Shown here in pieces: positions 24,031 to 34,824 of a stretch of DNA of 64,000 nucleotides. Source of the stretch: Alitta virens (taxonomy: Eukaryota > Annelida > Polychaeta > Phyllodocida > Nereididae); the NCBI GenBank assembly GCA_932294295.1, contig OW028577.1, forward strand, positions 8,576,001 to 8,640,000. The letters are read 5' to 3'. The position numbers were made by a program, and so were the translations under genes. A model generated the notes under the pieces. It did no database searches. It saw only the letters and a program-made list of their open reading frames with translations, and had not been told where the DNA came from. Within the stretch, counting starts at the first letter, position 1. Every line of letters begins with the position of its first letter.

Positions 24031-25074
24031 TCACTGAATGTTTCCTTTCAGTTGGAGGAACATTGGCAGCAGTTGTGAATGTAGCTCATCAAAGGATTCC
24101 GGGTCGAGAGTCAAACACTCCACAACGATGAAGTCTCCCAGCACCCGGATTCGTCTCTCATTGAGATTTTTGGGAGGAGAAGGAGCCATATGTTGAATAG
24201 TTTCCTGCATAACTTCGGATGAACTTTTTGCAAGGACAACTAGTTCATCAAGTCCACCTGCCTTCCTTCGTCTTTTGTAGGGACCGCCCTTCGATTGCTT
24301 GGCATGAGGGGCATCCATGGAAATGTCCGGATCGGAATTATCCTGGTGTCCAGATTCTTCCGCTGCAGTCGAGCTTTCTTCGAGGTCCCAGAGTGTCTTC
24401 TTGGTCTTGGCAATCTGCTTTGAAAGTATGCTGTTGCCCTGGCGACTTGGAATTCTGGTGATGTGGTCCACCAGGAATCCAAAATTAGCACATATCCATT
24501 TTACTTTATCAGTGGGATTTTTCTTCGCAGTTCCGGATGGCCCCTGTTTCATTAGTTTCCCTGCAATGGTCCTCATTGATTCCAGCCAGGTCTTGAGTTG
24601 GAACCCATTGCAGGGGACACTCAGTTTGGCAGCCATTTCATTCAGGAGGGCCATCTTCCTGCCTGCATCCTTGTATTCCTGGCGAGTCCGGTCATAGAAT
24701 AGGGGATTGTCGCGATACCAATGAGCAACATCCTGTTCGTCATTGGCTGGCAGGAAGAGCTTTTCTTTTTTTCTCCGACCAGCAGTCGAAGGGACATTTC
24801 CAGCAGATGCAGCAGCAGAACGATCAGGTGAAGTAGCTGCAGGATGATCAGGTGAAGGAGCAGGCGAAAGAGAATGTGCAGGAGCACAAGTTTTTGTAGT
24901 CTGCGAATCGTCAGTGCTTCCAGCATCTGATGATGACTTCGTAGGAATTCTTGAACGCTTCCTTGCAGGCGACTTTGGTTGAACTGATGAAGTCACAGAA
25001 GGAGGCGACTGTTCTGCATCCTCAGAAGGAACTGCAGGCTTCTTGGTAATAATCCTCGTCCTTTTCATAGGCAT
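24031..25074 (-). CDS. MADF (Myb/SANT-like) domain protein, 347 aa
   Basis: Single-exon frame. Residues 1-105 are Ser/Pro/Lys-rich and disordered, with basic clusters (KRTRIITKK, ARKRSRIP, GRRKKEK) that could act in nuclear localisation. Residues about 107-205 match a MADF DNA-binding fold: LPANDEQDVAHWYRDNPLFY, RQEYKDAGRKMALLNEMAAK, and FQLKTWLESMRTIAGKLMK. A second basic segment (GPYKRRRKAGG) is followed by a C-terminal helix like LDPESFDELHSQLLPMFLQL, weakly reminiscent of a BESS motif. MADF proteins act as transcription factors or as partner proteins of PIF/Harbinger transposons; no transposase neighbour is seen. A minus-strand TATA box lies about 85 bp upstream of the ATG. Codon use and an open 1-kb frame argue that it is real. 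Confidence 0.8.
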   Translation of the reverse strand: MPMKRTRIITKKPAVPSEDAEQSPPSVTSSVQPKSPARKRSRIPTKSSSDAGSTDDSQTTKTCAPAHSLSPAPSPDHPAATSPDRSAAASAGNVPSTAGRRKKEKLFLPANDEQDVAHWYRDNPLFYDRTRQEYKDAGRKMALLNEMAAKLSVPCNGFQLKTWLESMRTIAGKLMKQGPSGTAKKNPTDKVKWICANFGFLVDHITRIPSRQGNSILSKQIAKTKKTLWDLEESSTAAEESGHQDNSDPDISMDAPHAKQSKGGPYKRRRKAGGLDELVVLAKSSSEVMQETIQHMAPSPPKNLNERRIRVLGDFIVVECLTLDPESFDELHSQLLPMFLQLKGNIQ

Positions 25075-25158
25075 GATTCAAAAATTTCTGGAGCGGTGTA
25101 TTCGTCTTCTCTGTGTGATAGGAAGATGCTGAATGATTTCTTTAACCATTGGGAGATC

Positions 25159-25166
25159 TTTATATA
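25159..25166 (-). promoter_or_regulatory. TATA box of the MADF gene
   Basis: TATATAAA on the minus strand, 85-92 bp upstream of the ATG at 25074. This is a plausible core-promoter position with a 5' UTR of about 55-60 nt. Confidence 0.55.
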
Positions 25167-25174
25167 CTGCCTGG

Positions 25175-26760
25175 ATAGCGTACCCCGCTGTGATGACATA
25201 ATAAACCCAGTGGTCATTGCGTCAGTACCAATTAGTTCAAGCGTGTTGGATCAATAGGAGTAACCCGAGGAGTGTCAATTTAAAGTCGTTTGCCGTCGTT
25301 GCGTAACCGTTACGTCATACTACGGCAAAACCGGCTATGTGAGAGAGGGGGGGGGGGGGGGCTTTAAGAACCGTCGAAGTTGTCAAACTTGCTACACGCC
25401 ATCCTGTAGTAAAAAATGAAAACAGAAAAATGTATTTATAAAATTTATTACACGAAGAGCCATAGAGGCTCATATATTATACTGCATGTTACTATGCTGA
25501 GTTCCTAGTTTGTACAGGTACATATTGCCTTAAGAAATATATAAAATAACCTGTGTCAAGTCAGTCCTCTTGACTTAAGTTCCTATTTAGTTTTGTGTAT
25601 TACTAGCATCATAGTTAGACTTTCTAAATGAGATTAAAAGATAATTAAAGCTGGAAAAACAGCTTTCATCTAACAACAATATTGTTAATGTAGTTATTAA
25701 GGATCATTCCAAGGCTACAAAGAAAGTTTCTTCTCTGTTGAGTGTTGACGTTGAAAAAATTCAATGTGCTGACAATGTTAAATCTAAACTTCAATTCACC
25801 CTTTACTTCATCTGTTGAACAGCATTGGGTGCTGGAGGCTGCTTGTTATAAATCAATACTAATAATCATGAGACCTCTTATTAAATTCTATTTATTGATA
25901 ACTTTTTCATGGCCAAACAAAAAATTGAAAATATCCCTTAAAACCAGTCAGTAATCCAGTCTATGCCCGTATTTGATGTGACATATATTTCTCCATGTGG
26001 TTATTAACAGCATTTCTAAGGGCTTATTTTATGAAAATAAGCAATATTATCAAAAAGGTTTTGCCGTTACGCAAGTTCATGGGACTAACTCATCTGAAAA
26101 ACTGATTTAGGTTTCCACACCTGATAGAAATTAGCCATACAATGTAAAATAAGCTGGACTGTGCTTCTTATATAGTGTGAAAAAAAATCTTTATTATATC
26201 CTATATCATTATTGCCTTGATAGATTTCTTAATAACTAATTATTGTCAGAACATAGAATTCCCCCTTTTTAGTACACCTTTAGTTCCTGTTTTCTAAACG
26301 TGGTTATCTCTGTGGTGTGAAAAAAATCATAAATCAAACATTTAAAAGTCAAGGATCTCAAAATTTTCAGAACAGAATTTTTTACCTTTTGCATTGCAGC
26401 GAAACTATCTTAGACTTGAATTGCGCTGTAAAATGAAGGTTGCAGCAAGTATACCACTAAATCTTTTTTAACCCCAGAGTTTATTTAGGAACATTGTGTG
26501 TTCGTTGTATTAATTCTTTGGGTAAGCATACTGGAAACATGCAGAAATAAAGTAAAGTATCCCTCTAATTTTTTTCCAAAATGCACAGAATACACGGGGT
26601 TGGGGGCCCAAATTTTTTCTTTAGCCTACAGCCCAGGCCTCTGCTAGTCTGTCTCTGTATACTGTGGACCAAAAGACCTCTCGGCAAACTGACTAGTTAC
26701 ATATGACTTGTTATATTGCAACCACTCGTTTGACCCCAACACTTATTGCATAATAGAATA
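25175..26760. other. No gene recognised
   Basis: Intergenic AT-rich sequence with a run of G (about 25347-25360) and a few CpGs near 25280-25330. Short open frames lack motifs. Confidence 0.4.
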
Positions 26761-28015
26761 CAGGTCGAAACGTCCGAAAACCGAAACGTCCGAAATATGT
26801 CCGAAACGTCCGAAATATTTCCGAAACGTCCGAATTTTTTTATTTTGCTAAGGTTTTCTTGGCTGAAAGCACACAATGTTAGTGTGACAGATGAATAAAA
26901 TATACACAAAAATAACAATGAAGTATTTTAATATACAGCTATGTTTTATTAGATGAACAACATTTAGTACTGAAACACTTAAGTAACAATAAATAATATA
27001 TTAATAAATCATCTCCAGCAGGTCAATTTGGTGTCATCTGTACATGGGACATCCTTCTAAGCAGTTGGGTAATTGATAAGATTTCCTCTCATAGTCATCC
27101 CACAACTGCATTATTTTTACTTGATAGTTTGCATAGGTTGTTCTTTGGTACCTCTGAAATCACCTCTGTGTACTAAGTCGTACATTTTTTTAGATACCCC
27201 TGGAAATAAAGAATTTTTATTAAAAATTATTATAAAGTTTAAAATATGTATCTATGCTGCATATCTTTGATTATTACAAATTGAGTGTACATTTCCCCTG
27301 CTAGGGACATGTTTAAATAAGAATTAAAGGATTACCCTCATAACTTACATTAATCATAAAGAGTATCACATTGTATGCTTAATTATTAATAATAACCCTA
27401 TAGGTGGTCTTAAAACTAGGAGCTTTAACAAATTAGGCTACATAAATAACAGGTCTGAGTTCATTGATGGGATTAATTTTTAAACCACATTTAATGTCTC
27501 TGACAATATGTCTAAATAATAATTAAGTCCAATATTAACAAAACGGAGATAAGTATATTGAGATAAATATAAATGTATCAAGAATGCTTAATGAATATTG
27601 GCAGTGGATATATAAAATATTGTCCAGAAATGTTAACTAGAAGTGGAGTTATTAATTTTTTCATTTCATCGACGGGGGTACGGCCGACAGACGGCGGGGG
27701 GGGGGGGGGGGGGCGCAGGTGCATTGACGGCCACCGAAACGTCCGACTGGTTCATTGCCTGCCTCCGAAACATCCGATTGGTGCGGTCACCTTTAACTTT
27801 AATTTAAAGCACTATTTAAAATAAGGTCTTGCTCATCAAATATGTTAAACTACAGACAGAACTTGTATGTAAAAGAAATTAAAATTTTTAACAAACTATT
27901 TCGTAAAAGTACATAAAACAGCAAAAAAAATATTTTCGTACGTTTAGGGAGTCGGACGTTTAGGGAATCGGACGTTACCGGTTTGGACGTTCCGGTTTTC
28001 GGACGTTTCGACCTG
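26761..28015. mobile_element. 1.25-kb non-autonomous TIR transposon with CGTCCG arrays
   Basis: The ends are inverted repeats of about 31 bp with one mismatch, starting CAGGTCGAAACGTCCGAAAA. Several more (A)CGTCCGAAA units follow inside the left end, and CGGACGTT units inside the right end. An internal patch near 27735-27775 holds two further CCGAAACGTCCGA-like units next to a 21-nt G run. Flanks could give a 3-bp ATA duplication, but this is not secure. The interior is AT-rich with no transposase. Superfamily is undetermined. Confidence 0.85.
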
Positions 28016-28149
28016 ATACCGCATAATCAATACATGTTTTACAAATCACTTGAGATGACACAATACCTTTCAGTCTGCATAATATATATAACTGGCTGCA
28101 ACATTACCACAAAGTTTGTAAACATACTCATCCCGTAATAAATGACTAT

Positions 28150-29190
28150 CAATCTTCAAGCCAAGTTAGTTAGCACATTCAACATAGTTTAAATTAGTCC
28201 CATCAAAAGAGATGTCTAACAATCAGAAACATTTCTTCTCCTAGATGATATTAGCATGACTTCACTTTTGGCTATATTAACAGACAGTTTGTTGGTTTTG
28301 TACCAATCGTTCAACTGAGATACACACAATTGTAACTTTCCTTCAACTTCCTTCACAGAGTTACCATGCCAATAAGCAATTGTGTTATTATTATTAGCAA
28401 ATAAAATACATAGACCTACTCCCACATTTGAATTTTGGCTGATATCATTGACAAATAACATAAACAAAATTGGGCTGAGCACTGAACCCTGGGGGACACC
28501 AATAGTAACACTATTCTTTTGTGACGGTTCTTGATAATGGAAAACAACTTGAGATATGTCATCAAGATAGTCTGAAATAGTCTGATAGTCATTCAATTGA
28601 GATACACACAATTGTAACTTTCCTTCAACTTCCTTCACAGAGTTACCATGACAATAAGCAATTGTGTTATTATTATTAGCAAATAAAATACATAGACCTA
28701 CTCCCACATTTGAATTTTGGCTGATATCATTGACAAATAACATAAACAAAGTTGGGCTGAGCACTGAACCCTGGGGGACACCAATAGTAACACTATATTC
28801 TTTTGTGACGGTTCTTGATAATGAAAAACAACTTGAGATATGTCATCAAGATAGTCTGAAATAGTCTGATAGTCATTCAATTGAGATACACACAATTGTA
28901 ACTTTCCTTCAACTTCCTTCACAGAGTTACCATGACAATAAGCAATTGTGTTATTATTATTAGCAAATAAAATACATAGGCCTACTCCCACATTTGAATT
29001 TTGGCTGATATCATTGACAAATAACATAAACAAAGTTGGGCTGAGCACTGAACCCTGGGGGACACCAATAGTAACACTATATTCTTTTGTGATGGTTCTT
29101 GATTATGCAAAACAACTTGAGATATTTCATCAAGATAGTCTGAAAACCACTCATACTCAATATAAGAGACCCATAATCACCAAGATTTTC
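28150..29190 (-). pseudogene. LINE RT fragment with an internal block tandemly triplicated
   Basis: The minus strand reads GVPQGSVLSPxLFMLFVNDI, then FANNNNTIAY (degenerate form of the YADD box), SVKEVEGKLQLCVSQLND and, only in the last copy, WYKTNKLSVNIAKSEVM. The block from the upstream helix (DYLDDISQVV) through QLND is present three times with a period of about 283 bp (unit starts at 28317, 28599 and 28883). The YADD motif is lost in all copies, so the fragment was inactive before or when it amplified. The true upstream flank continues only after copy 3. Confidence 0.85.
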
Positions 29191-29263
29191 TTAAGTTAAT
29201 GATGATCAATTGTATCAAAACATTGACTTCATTGTAGCATGTTTCTCTGATACTTCTAGGAAT

Positions 29264-29382
29264 CCCAGATAGCGTTCCAAATTGGGCCAGCATTGTTTCT
29301 ATATCGTCCTCCGTCATTACAACATCATTTTTACATCGCCGACATTGTGCCGACATTAAAAGAATCTCGAATGCTATCTGGG
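29264..29382. repeat. Fold-back element with CCCAGATAGC ends
   Basis: Left end CCCAGATAGCGTTCCAAATT and right end GAATGCTATCTGGG form inverted termini about 119 bp apart. It shares its ends with the perfect palindrome at 29512-29567. Confidence 0.7.
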
Positions 29383-29511
29383 ATGTTGTCATCAATTGAT
29401 GAAGGGTTGCACACACAGAATTATTGTGAAAAAAGTGCAGCACTTGTCATAGTGATGACTTCATTAAATTCACAGGGAAACAATGCAGATGAAAAATGTG
29501 TGCATGGGGAA

Positions 29512-29567
29512 CCCAGATAGCATTCCAAACGTTTAGAAACCTGGCCCGATTTGGAATGCTATCTGGG
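29512..29567. repeat. 56-bp perfect palindrome of the CCCAGATAGC family
   Basis: Perfect 18-bp arms CCCAGATAGCATTCCAAA and its reverse complement flank a 20-base spacer. The spacer side CTGGCCCGA matches the subterminal GGGCCAG of the neighbouring element, so it is a deleted member of the same MITE family. Confidence 0.9.
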
Positions 29568-29703
29568 AATAACCTGGAGTACATACGAAGTCACCTATCG
29601 CCTAGCAGGAACATCAAACAGGGTTGGACTCAGGTTGAACCCATGTCGATGGCATGAGACGCTAAATTGGAGGTACCTTTTACGCAGTGTCTCTGCTGAG
29701 GCA

Positions 29704-29892
29704 GGGCGGGGGCCTAGCTCAGAGGTAGCGCTCTAGGCTTCCAACCACTGGGTCCCAGGTTCGATTCCCGGTTGAGCCTAAGTTGGATGGCTGTTTCATC
29801 CTTTGTCTCATTGCCATGGTCTCTGCCTGTCCTAATTAGCCCAACTGGTGCAGAAATACAGGACGTAAAGCCCTAATCAACCTCCCACCCAC
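29704..29892 (+). mobile_element. tRNA-derived SINE, copy 6 (full length)
   Basis: Complete head (GGGGGCCTAGCTCAGAGGTA; B box GGTTCGATTCCC), body and a degenerate CCCACC tail. It is flanked by a perfect 13-bp target duplication CTCTGCTGAGGCA (29691-29703 and 29893-29905). It inserted into an older dispersed repeat that also occurs at 57453-57533. Confidence 0.93.
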
Positions 29893-29905
29893 CTCTGCTG
29901 AGGCA

Positions 29906-29990
29906 AGTGAAAGACCCACCCATGGGGTAAATGTGTAACATGGTGTGGACTCCAAGCCTTATCATCTCATCATTACGTCTGCCTCTGGCA
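29906..29990 (-). repeat. Dispersed repeat, inverted partner at 57453-57533
   Basis: GGGGTAAATGTGTAACATGGTGTGGACTC, CCTTATCATCTCATCATTA and TCTGCCTCTGG here are matched by the reverse complement of 57453-57533 with a few mismatches. Confidence 0.7.
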
Positions 29991-30738
29991 GCTGGTCATG
30001 TAAACGGACATAGCTTCAGAACCAGTAGCATGGAGACAATTGGACAATTGAACATCATGCGAGAGTGCTATACTACAAGAACTTCTAAAGAGACTGTCTT
30101 AGCGGCAAAAAACAAATAGACATTCTAACATTTGGTGAAATCAAAGACATAAGGCCTATTTTACAAATCTTTCTATTTAATATGTTCTCCATTTCATGCT
30201 GCTTTTTTTTTATATTTGATAGATCAATTTGGTTTGTGGTACAGTATCCTCTTATAGGCTATACTTATCTTCTCTCTAATGGACAAATAGATTTGTAAAA
30301 ATCTGAGTAATAAATAGACCGAACTTGAAAATGACACCATGAAAATGGTAAAAAAAATGCCATTTTTCTGCTGTTCATTTGATTCGCCTCAAATTTTCAG
30401 AGAATTCTCATATCTTCCAAATTTAGATAAATAACAACTGTATAATTAGTAGTATAGCTATATATTTTTGTGAGAATAAATTTAATTTTCAAAGTGACAT
30501 CACTATTCAATGTCTGTCACTCTGTGTAGTAAATTATTATAGTCATTAGGCCAAGGCCAATTTTTTTTTCCAATTAAGTGCCTTCATCTTTTCAATATTG
30601 TCTGCATGTAATTATTGACCAGGCCATTTTTTTTTTTTTATCCCAAAACTGCAACAGAAATTCTTATAGTTGAGAAATGTGTGGAGAACTTTCCAATTTT
30701 GGAGGCGCGATTTTCTAACGCACGTGCAGGAGTCGTTG
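29991..30738. other. Upstream flank of the HSF gene; no gene recognised
   Basis: AT-rich with poly-T runs. CpG sites appear only from about 30700 (GGAGGCGCG, CACGTG), next to the likely promoter. Confidence 0.45.
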
Positions 30739-30746
30739 TGACGTCA
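30739..30746 (+). promoter_or_regulatory. Palindromic CRE upstream of the HSF gene
   Basis: TGACGTCA, a consensus CREB/ATF site, 101 bp upstream of the ATG at 30847. A CACGTG E-box lies about 20 bp further upstream (30721). That it is functional is inferred from position only. Confidence 0.5.
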
Positions 30747-30846
30747 CCAGCAGACGCTTTCTTTGAATCTAGAACAGCTCTTCTTCCATCTTAATTCCTT
30801 GTAGAATATTGGCGTTTTCTTGGAATAAACCACGCCAGCTTTCGGC

Positions 30847-33800
30847 ATGATGAACCAGTTTATATCGGACATTGCAATGTCGAACAAATTTCCTGGAAAA
30901 CTGTGGAGAATGGTGAACACGTGCATTTCTGGCGCAATCGGATGGAGCCAAGGCGGGCACACGATCATCATTCACCAAGCGAAATTCCAGCAAGAATATC
31001 TTGATCCACCAAACTGCGTCTTCAAAACCAGTAATATTGGCAGTTTCATTCGTCAATTGAATTTGTACGGCTTCAGAAAACTCAATGCCCTGCGATTTAC
31101 GGACGCTTTGGTGTCAGAGGACAACGAAACACGCGGAGTTCACGAATTTCAAAATGATTACTTCATTCAAGGCCGGCCGGATCTCTTGTCCCGTCTCAGA
31201 AGGAATGTCGGCATTCGAAGAAGTCGGGAACTGGCGGTCAAAAGAAGAATGGACATATTTCACGCCATTCCAAAGAAGGTTTCTGATGGTTCAAGATATT
31301 TACAGGTTGGCGCAACCAGACCGTTTATTTATATCGACTTTTCTTTTTGGCTGTAGCGAGGTGCTAGCCATGTTACGCGTTTTGAATGGTGACGTCATCA
31401 CTAAGCAGCTCTTGTCGACTACAGCTGGCAGGATATATATAGATTCTGAGTCCTTAAGGGCATATATATATATATAAGGCTAAATATTAAATTAAAAAAA
31501 CAAGGCCTACAACAGTACCGTAAAGGAGTGTATTACAGGGCAGGTATTTTCGACACTCACATTAGAATGTTAACAAAAATTTTTAACAGTTTAATGTGAG
31601 TGTCGAAAATACCTGCCCTGTCGATGATACCCTCCTTTACGGTATAAATTATAAATGAAATTTTAATTTTAATTAATCCCCATTAAATTTGGTCAAATAC
31701 GTTGCGAGCAATTTATAACAAGTCCTACAATTTGTAAAAATTATTTGTTATCACTGACTGCTGATTCAGTGTAGTCTGGTATGTGTATACAGTGTTCGAC
31801 GTCGAAGTTGTGGCCGACTCCGGAGTTGTGGACGTCAATAGTGACGTCCATGGGCAAATTCAGAACATTCTAACAGAGAGAGGTTTTAGAATATAGTGAT
31901 ATCTATCATTCTGTTTCTTGACAAGGTTTGGATCCGCCCCTGGTTGTCAGAATTAGAGGCCACAACTCCAGTGTCGGCCACAACTTCAACGTCTGGGACT
32001 GTACTTGGTGACATAGAAATTCACAATGACATCGAGTTTCGCCACTTACACTTGGCGACATTGAAATTTGCCACAACATCGAGTTTGCCATCCCCCTAAA
32101 ACATAATTGTACACCTTGCAAGTTGATTCAATTCACATTACTGTCATTAGGCCGTTAAAATATACCGTAACGGAGGCTATTAACGACAGGTTGGGTATTT
32201 TCGACACACATTAAAATGTTAACATGGCGATAATACCCTCCTTTACGGTATGTTTATATATGCATACGCACACGTATATATGCAAACAGTAATCTAAATG
32301 TGGCTTAATTGTTTATATATATCATAATACCATTCGAGACCCTCCTCAGCCAATCAGAAGGCAGTATTCGCTGGTGATAAGATCAGTTATAAGCTCAAGC
32401 AGGCTGATAATATTTTCCGCTTCAGTGATCACCAGGGACTCATTGCAGACAATACATATTCTGTTTAAAATCAACCATCTGATGACAAACAACTAACAAC
32501 AATCAATTCTAAGAGGGATTAAGTGTTTAAATTAGTTTTTAGTTGTCTACTCTCATAGTATTAGTGAGTTATTGCCCTTGGGAGGCTGATTCAGGCTTAT
32601 CACACTCGAGCACTCACGCGCTGAATCAGCCTCCTGGAGGGCAATAACTATCACTTGGCAATATTCTATAACTACAATAGCCATCTAATAAGTGTTAATT
32701 ACACTTTATTTTAAGTGACAAATTTCAATGTTGTGGCAAAAATCAATGTTGCGCCGAGTGTACAATAAACTGTAATAAACACTAATTAGATGACTGCTGC
32801 AGTGTTAGAACACTGACAATATAAAAAATTAGTTTTGCAAAACAAATCGAGACCTTCCAATGTGTATAATCATGTTTTAGAGGGGTGGCGAATCTCAATG
32901 TCGTGGCAAATTTCTCCGACGCCGAGTGTAGTAATTTTGGGAAAAAAATTATTTCATTTCATCATATAAGATGCTACTTAAGGCAACTTTATTACATGTA
33001 GTAAATAAGTAGAGTAGTAGATGAGATAATTCGTTGTTAAACGTTGAATTGCCCCATAAATATAAATTCTGTCATCATTTTTATTTCAAGGACCTTCTGA
33101 TTTCATCAACAATTTTTTTATAACGAAGTTATTGTTCCACTTTCAGTTTGTTGAACCAGGACAGACTGCGGGGTCTTTTAGATGCCCTCAGCATAAACAG
33201 GATGTACTGAGCTCAGAACTTGTACCTAAATCATCACAATCTGGTGCAACTTCTGGTACAGCCATATCTCCCAGCACCCAGAATGATTTACCAGAAATAC
33301 CAGTGTTCCTGCAGTGGGATGGCCAGTCTTACAAGTATGTGATCCTGCCTGATCATACCTTGCAATTCAACCAGCCGAATAACAACATGCCCACACTGCA
33401 GAGAATTGTGCAACCGCAACAACCATTGCCACAGCAACAACAGTCACAATCGGTTCAACAATCCCACGTCCTCTTACCGAGATATGATGTCGTGTCCACC
33501 TCTGAGCTGGGAAGGAGCTTGGCAGGGAATAATCTGCACATTGTACACAGTAAGCAGATATGAACAGATAAATTAAATCTCAGTCTGTGTAATTACTTCT
33601 ATGAGAGCATGTGATTTATTCTCTTCAGTTCCAGATGAAGATGGGAACGAATCGCAGCAATATTACTTGATTAATGTCAGAGCTTCAAACCAAGATAATG
33701 AAGAAGATTTTTTTGAATTCAAAACAAAACACAGGTACGTTGTTGTGAATTTACCTGAGAATAGTGCTTTGCGCTTCTTTTGACTTATTTTTAGCAATTA

Positions 33801-34824
33801 ACCTTTTTTTTTCAGTGAATACATTGACATGTACGAAATGGCAAGGAGTTTCACATCAAGTTCGCGTTCCACGCCTTATGGCGATGAAAACTCAAAGGTG
33901 ACTACTAAAAATATTGATTTTAGTTCAATAAAAACGTTGATACTTTCTGTAGGGAGTAGTACGATGAACCACATGTAGGAATCTTTGGCTTTCATTTGTG
34001 ATAGACCTTTATATGAAGAATTGGCAACAGAAATTCTAGCTCTGGGTCTCTTGCCAATGTTTTAGGAAATTTATGCTAATCCAAAACATACTATATATGC
34101 TTTTTGACAATTTTTTTCCAGTTTGAAAGGATCATTAATTCATAATTTTTGAAATTCTAGTGACAACCCTTTCAATCATATCATATGATAGTGTTTAGGT
34201 GCATCAAATTTATAATAAATCTGAGACTGAGAAGGTCGTGGGATTGTTCAACCATTGGTTGATTTGACATGGAATGACCCATATGACAAGTGTCAGTACG
34301 TCATTGTGGTCATTTCTTTATTGTTATAAAATGGCCCATATCAAGGTATTGTCTTTGCTTTGCAGGTGTCTGACAGCTTGATTTCTGACATTCAGTTGGT
34401 TGATGATGACTCCAGGGACAGAAGACCTTGTGATGGCATGGAGCTTTTGGATTCATCCCCAACTGTGCTGAACAAAGATGCAAGTCTGCCGTCCGTCTGT
34501 CCATCTTCTGGTTTGGACATTGAAAGTCCTTGTTTGAGCCAAAGCGCAAGTACTGGCGAGTCAGGCATGTTTCCTTACGATGTGGTTGATAAGTCTGAAT
34601 TAGATGTGTACATCCGCAGCCATGATGATTTACTTCTGTCCACAACTGATCGCGATGAACTCATTCTTTTCCCCGGTGTTAACATGACAGGAGCAGGTGA
34701 TGGGGTTATGGAAAGTATTGGTCTGGAATTCCAAGACAAGGACACGAGTAGCTTGTCCATGGAATCTCCAGTTATTGTGGAAAGCATAGAAAGTCAGTAC
34801 AGGAAGCGTAATTTTGTCCTCTGA
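30847..34824 (+). CDS. Heat-shock-factor family transcription factor (HSF5/HSFY-like)
   Basis: Five exons agree in phase (459+403+106+82+459 nt; 502 aa): 30847-31305, 33147-33549, 33629-33734, 33816-33897 and 34366-34824. An in-frame TAA at 30826 precedes the first ATG. The donor of exon 1 (CAG/GTTGGC) is weak; AAG/GTTTCT at 31279 is an in-phase alternative. Residues about 13-118 form an HSF DNA-binding domain: FPGKLWRMVN, IGWSQGGHTIIIH, FKTSNIGSFIRQLNLYGFRK (recognition helix), then FQNDYFIQGRPDLLSRLRRN. No heptad-repeat trimerisation region follows, unlike HSF1-4 but like HSF5/HSFY. Exon 2 is Gln/Pro-rich; exons 3 and 5 are acidic and may activate transcription. Expected to act in the nucleus; HSF5/HSFY members are testis-biased in vertebrates. 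Intron 1 (1.84 kb) holds several MITEs. Confidence 0.9.
31518..31642. mobile_element. TA-flanked MITE, CCGTAAAGGAG ends (HSF intron 1)
   Basis: A 125-bp fold-back flanked by TA on both sides, with ends CCGTAAAGGAG / CTCCTTTACGG and long internal arms (AGGGCAGGTATTTTCGACAC and its reverse complement). TA duplication fits Tc1/mariner-type mobilisation. Confidence 0.85.
31790..32001. mobile_element. TA-flanked MITE with CAGT ends (HSF intron 1)
   Basis: The left arm starts CAGTGTTCGACGTCGAAGTT and the right arm (reverse complement) starts CAGTCCCAGACGTTGAAGTT. Both continue GTGGCCGAC and GGAGTTGTGG, so the arms are about 42 bp. TA flanks both ends (31788-31789 and 32002-32003). Confidence 0.8.
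32165..32248. mobile_element. TA-flanked MITE, second CCGTAA(A/C)GGAG copy
   Basis: An 84-bp element with ends CCGTAACGGAG / CTCCTTTACGG, flanked by TA. It shares the GGTATTTTCGACAC interior with the copy at 31518. It is nested in the longer element at 32047-32930. Confidence 0.8.
32563..32656. repeat. Fold-back with GTTATTGCCC arms
   Basis: GTTATTGCCCTTGGGAGGCT GATTCAG is matched by CTGAATCAGCCTCC TGGAGGGCAATAAC, and the outer AGTGA / TCACT extend it. Arms are about 27 bp around a 28-base loop that contains ACTCGAG and CACGCG. Confidence 0.85.

Larger units (their letters stand above)
32047..32930. mobile_element. Long-TIR non-autonomous element with nested end copies (HSF intron 1)
   Basis: The left 70 bp (TACACTTGGCGACATTGAAA ... 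CCCCCTAAAACATAATTGTA) match the reverse complement of the right 70 bp with about 80% identity. Additional copies of the end occur at about 32004-32043 and 32718-32762. No coding sequence is seen. It encloses the MITE at 32165-32248 and a fold-back at 32563-32656. Confidence 0.65.

Noticed and set aside
24219..24697. Plus-strand frames over the MADF gene
   Set aside because: They are antisense to a convincing 347-codon frame with a recognised domain and carry no motif.
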